Positions 41,544 to 45,406 of a stretch of 45,406 bases of DNA are shown here, piece by piece. The translations under genes and the position numbers were made by a program. The stretch lies in the NCBI GenBank assembly GCA_937897325.1, contig CALCOY010000040.1:1-45406 (forward strand), written 5' to 3'. The first letter of the stretch is position 1. The number at the start of each line of letters is the position of its first letter. The notes beneath the pieces were generated by a model that was not told where the DNA came from, made no database searches, and saw nothing but the letters and a program-made list of their open reading frames with translations. Source of the stretch: an uncultured Shimia sp. GTDB lineage: Bacteria > Pseudomonadota > Alphaproteobacteria > Rhodobacterales > Rhodobacteraceae.

Positions 41544-42808
41544 GCGGCAGAGATCCGTTCAATATCAGCGCCAACACCGCGGAGCTTGCGCACGACATGT
41601 TCATACCCCCGGTCCAGGTGATAGACTCGCGCGACCTTGGTTTCGCCTTCCGCCGCCAGCCCCGCGAGGATGAGCGAAACGCTTGCCCGCAAATCGGTGG
41701 CCATCACCGGCGCACCTTTCAGTTTTTTGACACCGGTCACAGTCGCCGTGCCGCCGTGAACTTCGATGTTCGCACCCATGCGCATCAATTCCGGCGCGTG
41801 CATGAAGCGGTTCTCAAAGATCTTTTCTTCAAGAACCGAAGTACCCTCGGCGGTGCAAAGAAGCGCCATCATCTGCGCCTGCAGGTCGGTCGGAAAACCC
41901 GGAAACGGCTCTGTCGTAACATCGACCGCACGGATCTCGCCGTTCTTGCGCTTGACCACCAAACCCTTTGCGCTCTCACTCACATTGATTCCAGCGGTAT
42001 CCAATTTTTCACAAAACGCACTTAGCAGATCAATCCGCCCTCCCAGCAACTCGACCTCACCACCACAAATGGCTGGTGCCAGCATGTAGGTTCCCAATTC
42101 GATCCGATCCGTCACGACCTGATGTGTCGCACCATACAGCCGGTCAACGCCCTGAATAGTGATTGAGGACGAACCTTCGCCTTCGATTTGTGCTCCCATC
42201 GCCCTTAGACACCGGGCCAGGTCCACGATCTCGGGCTCTCGCGCCGCGTTTTTAAGAATGGTCGTCCCCTTGGCAAGCGTGGCCGCCATCAATGCGTTTT
42301 CCGTGGCTCCGACACTGGCGAAAGCAAAATCGACTTGGCCACCTTTTAGACCCTTAGGGGCAGAGGCATGAACATAGCCCTCCTTCAACTCGAGCTGGGC
42401 TCCCATGGCCTCCAGCGCCCTAAGATGCAAATCTACCGGCCTTGCCCCAATCGCACATCCCCCTGGTAGCGAAACAATCGCCTGGCCTGTTCTTGCCAGA
42501 AGCGGCCCGAGGACAAGGATCGACGCCCGCATTTTGCGGACGATGTCATAATGCGCCGTGTTGTTGTCGAGCACATGGGAAGACATCGCGATGACCTTGC
42601 CATCCTGCAGGCGGCTCACCTCCGCGCCGAGCGATTGCAAAAGCTCCGTCATGGTTTGAATGTCACTGAGGCGCGGGGCATTGGTCAACGTCAGCGGTTC
42701 TTCGCTGAGCAAAGTCGCTGGCATCAACGTAAGGCATGCATTTTTGGCCCCTGCTATCGGTATCTGACCGCTCAGCGGACCGTTTCCCCGCACCAGAATG
42801 CTATCCAT
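41540..42808 (-). CDS. murA: UDP-N-acetylglucosamine 1-carboxyvinyltransferase
   Basis: 422 residues. K22 (GAKNA) and the catalytic, fosfomycin-reactive Cys118 in [15 protein letters not shown] are present, together with the six-fold repeated strand-helix units. MurA adds enolpyruvate from PEP to UDP-GlcNAc, the first committed step of peptidoglycan synthesis. It overlaps the small basic gene upstream by eight bases and DUF2948 downstream by four. Confidence 0.97.
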   Translation of the reverse strand: MDSILVRGNGPLSGQIPIAGAKNACLTLMPATLLSEEPLTLTNAPRLSDIQTMTELLQSLGAEVSRLQDGKVIAMSSHVLDNNTAHYDIVRKMRASILVLGPLLARTGQAIVSLPGGCAIGARPVDLHLRALEAMGAQLELKEGYVHASAPKGLKGGQVDFAFASVGATENALMAATLAKGTTILKNAAREPEIVDLARCLRAMGAQIEGEGSSSITIQGVDRLYGATHQVVTDRIELGTYMLAPAICGGEVELLGGRIDLLSAFCEKLDTAGINVSESAKGLVVKRKNGEIRAVDVTTEPFPGFPTDLQAQMMALLCTAEGTSVLEEKIFENRFMHAPELMRMGANIEVHGGTATVTGVKKLKGAPVMATDLRASVSLILAGLAAEGETKVARVYHLDRGYEHVVRKLRGVGADIERISAA

Positions 42809-42944
42809 TTTTTTGCTCCTCGCCTTTGCCTGTTCGCGCTTTGGCCTGCTGCTTGCGCCGCGCCAGATTTGATTTCAGCGCCGCTTTCAAGCGCGCTTCT
42901 CGATCATCTGGTTTCTTGGGTTTTTCAGCTGATTTGCCCGGCAT
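42801..42944 (-). CDS. Small basic protein upstream of murA
   Basis: 47 residues rich in Lys, Arg and Ala with no hydrophobic segment ([19 protein letters not shown]); probably one long helix. Small basic proteins of this kind are found upstream of murA in alphaproteobacteria. The ATG at 42944 is preferred; the open frame runs further upstream. Function unknown. Its end overlaps the murA start by eight bases. Confidence 0.65.
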   Translation of the reverse strand: MPGKSAEKPKKPDDREARLKAALKSNLARRKQQAKARTGKGEEQKNG

Positions 42945-43163
42945 GTTTTCTGAATATCCCAGGCCGTTGCCAGCGTCCAGAAAGACAGCGGGTGATTTCC
43001 ATCGATAAGATTTCCACAATCTACCCCTATCAGGGCAGGGCACCGGGCGACCGATCCAAATTGAGATGTTACCAGCCTCGGCTCTAGGCGGAGAGACTGC
43101 CTATAGAATAGAGCGAAAAGACTTGCGCCAAATTCGCTTTAGGGCTAACCACCCGTGCACCAA

Positions 43164-43204
43164 ACTGCAGTAGCACAGTGGTAGAGCTCACCCTTGGCAA
43201 GGGG
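43164..43204 (+). pseudogene. 5' half of a decayed tRNA-Thr
   Basis: ACTGCAG, TA, GCACAGTGGTAGAGC and an anticodon arm ACCC-TTGGCAA-GGGG give the acceptor, D and anticodon parts of a tRNA. The T arm and 3' acceptor are absent; unrelated A+T-rich DNA follows. By alignment it is a Thr-type tRNA (usual loop TTGGTAA) in which the anticodon is changed to GGC and the D stem is damaged (GCAC for GCTC). It cannot fold as a whole tRNA and is read as an integration scar. Confidence 0.65.
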
Positions 43205-43285
43205 GTTATTGCGACTAATAATCCTATAAATAAAAAGGGTTATGCGAAAACCTCCGTGTTAGGGTGCGGTCTAGGATGCAAATTA

Positions 43286-43303
43286 CGTGATATTTTTATC
43301 ACG
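43286..43303. other. A+T-rich dyad CGTGATA-TTTT-TATCACG
   Basis: A perfect 7-bp inverted repeat (43286-43292 and 43297-43303) in the A+T-rich stretch between the decayed and the intact tRNA-Thr. It could be an operator or part of an attachment region. Confidence 0.4.
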
Positions 43304-43343
43304 CTTGAGATAGGGGCGATTTTGGCGGTATGACCGCCCATAT

Positions 43344-43419
43344 GCCGGGGTAGCTCAGTGGTAGTAGCGCGTCATTGGTAATGACGAGGTCGAGAGTTCA
43401 ATTCTCTCTCCCGGCACCA
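43344..43419 (+). tRNA. tRNA-Thr (GGT)
   Basis: 76 bases including encoded CCA (43417-43419). The acceptor pair is GCCGGGG/TCCCGGC, the anticodon arm GCGTCA-TTGGTAA-TGACG gives anticodon GGT, and the T arm is GAGAG-TTCAATT-CTCTC. The D arm is unusual: GCTC faces TAGC, so the pair next to the loop is C-T and the stem has three pairs. The gene lies at the end of the recombinase ORF, whose last 20 codons run antisense through it. It is probably the site at which the element inserted. Confidence 0.88.
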
Positions 43420-45263
43420 TCACCTTTTTCACGTCATTTTTTCGGCTTAATGCCTTGAGAAGAAACGATATTTCGGGAGTTAGATACCCATCATTTCGGC
43501 AATAGGTCAGAGGCTCCAAAAAAACCAGTCTGAGCACTGTTTGCTTCGATGCAAAGCATCCTTTTTCGTATATATTCCACGGCTTTGAAAGAAACTGGAG
43601 CGATAGTTCGATACATTCCTTCAGCCTACCTTGTGGAGGCACTGTTTGGTCTAGCTTTTCGGAAAGCACGATCTTCTCACGCTCCAAGGCCTCAAGGCGC
43701 TTTTCATATGCAGTAGTCAGGCTTGGAGCAGACGTATCGACGATCCTGTCGAGCAGGCCATCGATCTTCTTGTTGGCGTCCTGCAACTGTCGCTTGATAG
43801 CCGCCTTCGCTTCGATAGCGCCTTCTAGACGGGCTGCCCAAGCCGACAGAAACATATGCTCTGCAACGTCCATCAAGTTGCGCGTTGGGCGCATACTATC
43901 GAGGATATCTGCAAAGCCATCATCTATCTTACGCATCGGGATATGTTTGCTTTTCTCCGGGCATCCGCGTGTCACACAATGATAGTAAGGGTAGTGCTTG
44001 CGGCACCCCTTGGCCAAGTAGGCCGTCATCGGATTTCCGCAGGACTTACAGCAAACGAAAGCCCGCAGCGGAAAGTGTTCACTGAAATCCTTGCGCGCTG
44101 CCGGACGCCTGCGCGCTTCGAGGTTCTCAAGGATGCGCTCGTGCGTCTCAAAACTGACCAGCGGATCATGCACACCCTTGCGCAGCGACACATCCCACTT
44201 GGGAGCCTCCACGTAACCTGCGTAGACGACCTTCTTCAAAAGCCTAGTCACCGTCATCGGTCGCAGACCGCGATCTGGCAGGTCTTTGGGAAAGTGCGGG
44301 CTGGCTTCAAAGAAGCGCTGCACCTCAGCTTGCGAGTTGAACCGCCCGTTGGCATAGCCTTGCAAGGCCTCCTGCACGACGCCCGCTATAGGTTCATCTT
44401 GGACGAGGACTTTGCCGCCGCCAGATTTGCACGGCACATGGCGATAGCCGATAGGCGCGCGAAAGACCCAATAGCCCTTCTCCACCCGCGCCTTCATCTT
44501 TTGCACGACTTGGCGTCGGTTCTGTTCACGCTCCAACTCGCCTTGCGCTGCAATGATCGTCTCGATGAACTTGCCTTCCGGAGTTATCTTCGAAGCGGAA
44601 GTTGAGGCATTCAATCTGAGCGCCTCGCACATCAAATTCACGTCTTAGCTTGATGTGAAATTCCATGTCGCGCGCAAATCGCTTGAGATAATCAAAGATG
44701 ACAACAAAGCGCTGTCCGACTTGTGCATCGAGGTACGCTAGCAACGCACACATCCCAGGACGCTTCATGAAGTCGCCGCCGCCGGAGACATCATCTGGGA
44801 AGACTGCGGCAACCTCGCAGGCCTTGCTGGCCGCATACTCACGGCAGCGCTGTTCCTGACTTTCCAGGCCACTACGTTCAACCCGCTGCTTCACCGAGGA
44901 GACACGGCAGTAGATGATGGCCTTAGCGTCCATGTTATCTTGGCTGTTTAATACGTTCATGCCATAAGCCTCCTTCTCAATTTTTGTATGTTGTTTTTCT
45001 ACGTCATTGGCGGACTCCTGGGGAGAGTCAGCCGCTAACTTTTTGTTTTTCCACAGGCTTGCTGGACGGGATGCACCCCCAAAGCCCAGATCAACGAAGG
45101 CAATGATGATCTCCCAGAGCGCTACTATGATCTGCTCTTTATGCGCGTCAGTTAGTGTCGGATCGTCCAGCATCTCTTGGTAGAGATCGACATCGACCTC
45201 CAGCTTCTTCAGCTCAGGCAGGGACGGCCCGGTCTCGTATATCTGATCATCGCTATCCTTCAT
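43355..45263 (-). pseudogene. Large serine recombinase, broken by a one-base frameshift
   Basis: Two overlapping reading frames together give one large serine recombinase. The upstream part (45263 to about 44586) has the resolvase catalytic motif IIYCRVSSVKQ with the active Ser at codon 122, then QEQRCREYA and FDYLKRFARD. It shifts frame near 44585, where GATAACT stands for the expected GATACT (one extra A). The second part continues with PEGKFIETIIAAQGELERE, the recombinase domain, a zinc ribbon (CCKSCGNP and CVTRGC) and a coiled coil. Residues 1-100 precede the catalytic domain and look like a separate acidic helical protein fused in frame. The last 20 residues come from the antisense strand of tRNA-Thr. 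Confidence 0.85.
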
Positions 45264-45351
45264 GACCTTTCATTCCTTTATTTCAATCGCGCATGCGCAA
45301 GGCCTCCTGACCTTCCACCAGGCCAAGGGCGTTTGTTTCTCATGTCGGATA

Positions 45352-45406
45352 GGCTCTGTTGCACAAGTCTCGTTTGGGATTCATCACATGAAACCAGCGT
45401 GGTAGC
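45352..45406 (+). mobile_element. Probable insertion-sequence end, cut by the window edge
   Basis: GGCTCTGTTGCACAAGTC at 45352-45369 closely resembles the terminal inverted repeat GGCTCTGTTGCAAA shared by IS6-group and some IS5-group elements. Only 55 bases are in the window, so neither a transposase nor the other end can be seen. Confidence 0.45.

Larger units (their letters stand above)
42945..43343. other. 399-base region between the murA operon and tRNA-Thr
   Basis: No protein gene is visible. It holds the murA operon promoter (minus strand), the tRNA-Thr fragment at 43164, the A+T-rich dyad at 43286, and a small stem GGCGGT (43324-43329) with ACCGCC (43333-43338) just before tRNA-Thr. 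The sequence from about 43205 to 43320 is clearly richer in A+T than the flanks, as in foreign or junction DNA. Confidence 0.5.

Overview
The window is about 60% G+C chromosomal DNA that reads as a Roseobacter-type alphaproteobacterium (Rhodobacterales). The evidence is a set of alphaproteobacterial genes and their arrangement: mipZ instead of minCD, a ccoGHIS set behind a perfect FNR/FnrL box, a VPLPA-type C-terminal sorting tail, UPF0262 and DUF2948 genes near hisD and murA, several TRAP transporters, and the ffh / chorismate mutase / rpsP / rimM / trmD / rplS / rpmE order. A genus cannot be named from the sequence alone.

Left part (1-12.5 kb): the C-terminal stub of a tyrosine recombinase, a YghU-type glutathione transferase and a small membrane protein precede ffh. 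Behind ffh lies the most unusual structure here: seven intact RimJ/RimL-like GNAT acetyltransferases, one collapsed copy and one Arg-rich small ORF. They are chained from the ffh stop codon onward by nine successive ATGA, TGATG or TAATG overlaps with no intergenic DNA. The chain ends at a five-unit, 11-bp-phased ACCGAC repeat in front of the chorismate mutase and translation genes (rpsP, rimM, trmD, rplS, rpmE), with a BluB-like gene and a 46-residue membrane peptide in between. mipZ follows a strong terminator.

Middle (12.5-24 kb): a secreted spondin-N/VPLPA-tail protein, two small ORFs or enzymes, and an orphan family-5 ABC solute-binding protein precede a minus-strand transport block. That block holds a TAXI-TRAP pair (binding protein and fused permease), a classical DctP-DctQ-DctM TRAP set and a benzoate-CoA-ligase-like enzyme. 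It suggests uptake and CoA activation of one or more carboxylic or aromatic acids. A tRNA with CAT anticodon follows.

Right part (24-43 kb): heme synthesis genes (hemE and hemC divergent, hemF), a fatty-acid desaturase, a clpS / RsmC-like methyltransferase / SDR operon whose SDR lacks the catalytic lysine, and a D-Ala-D-Ala carboxypeptidase with a SPOR domain. Next come ccoGHIS without neighbouring ccoNOQP, then an LMW phosphatase / UPF0262 / membrane protein / hisD block. An amidase and another GNAT separate hisD from the DUF2948-murA-small basic protein block.

Right edge (43.1-45.4 kb): an integration hot spot. It contains the 5' half of a decayed tRNA-Thr, an intact tRNA-Thr(GGT), a large serine recombinase broken by a one-base frameshift whose C-terminus is read antisense through the tRNA, and at the window end what looks like an insertion-sequence terminus.
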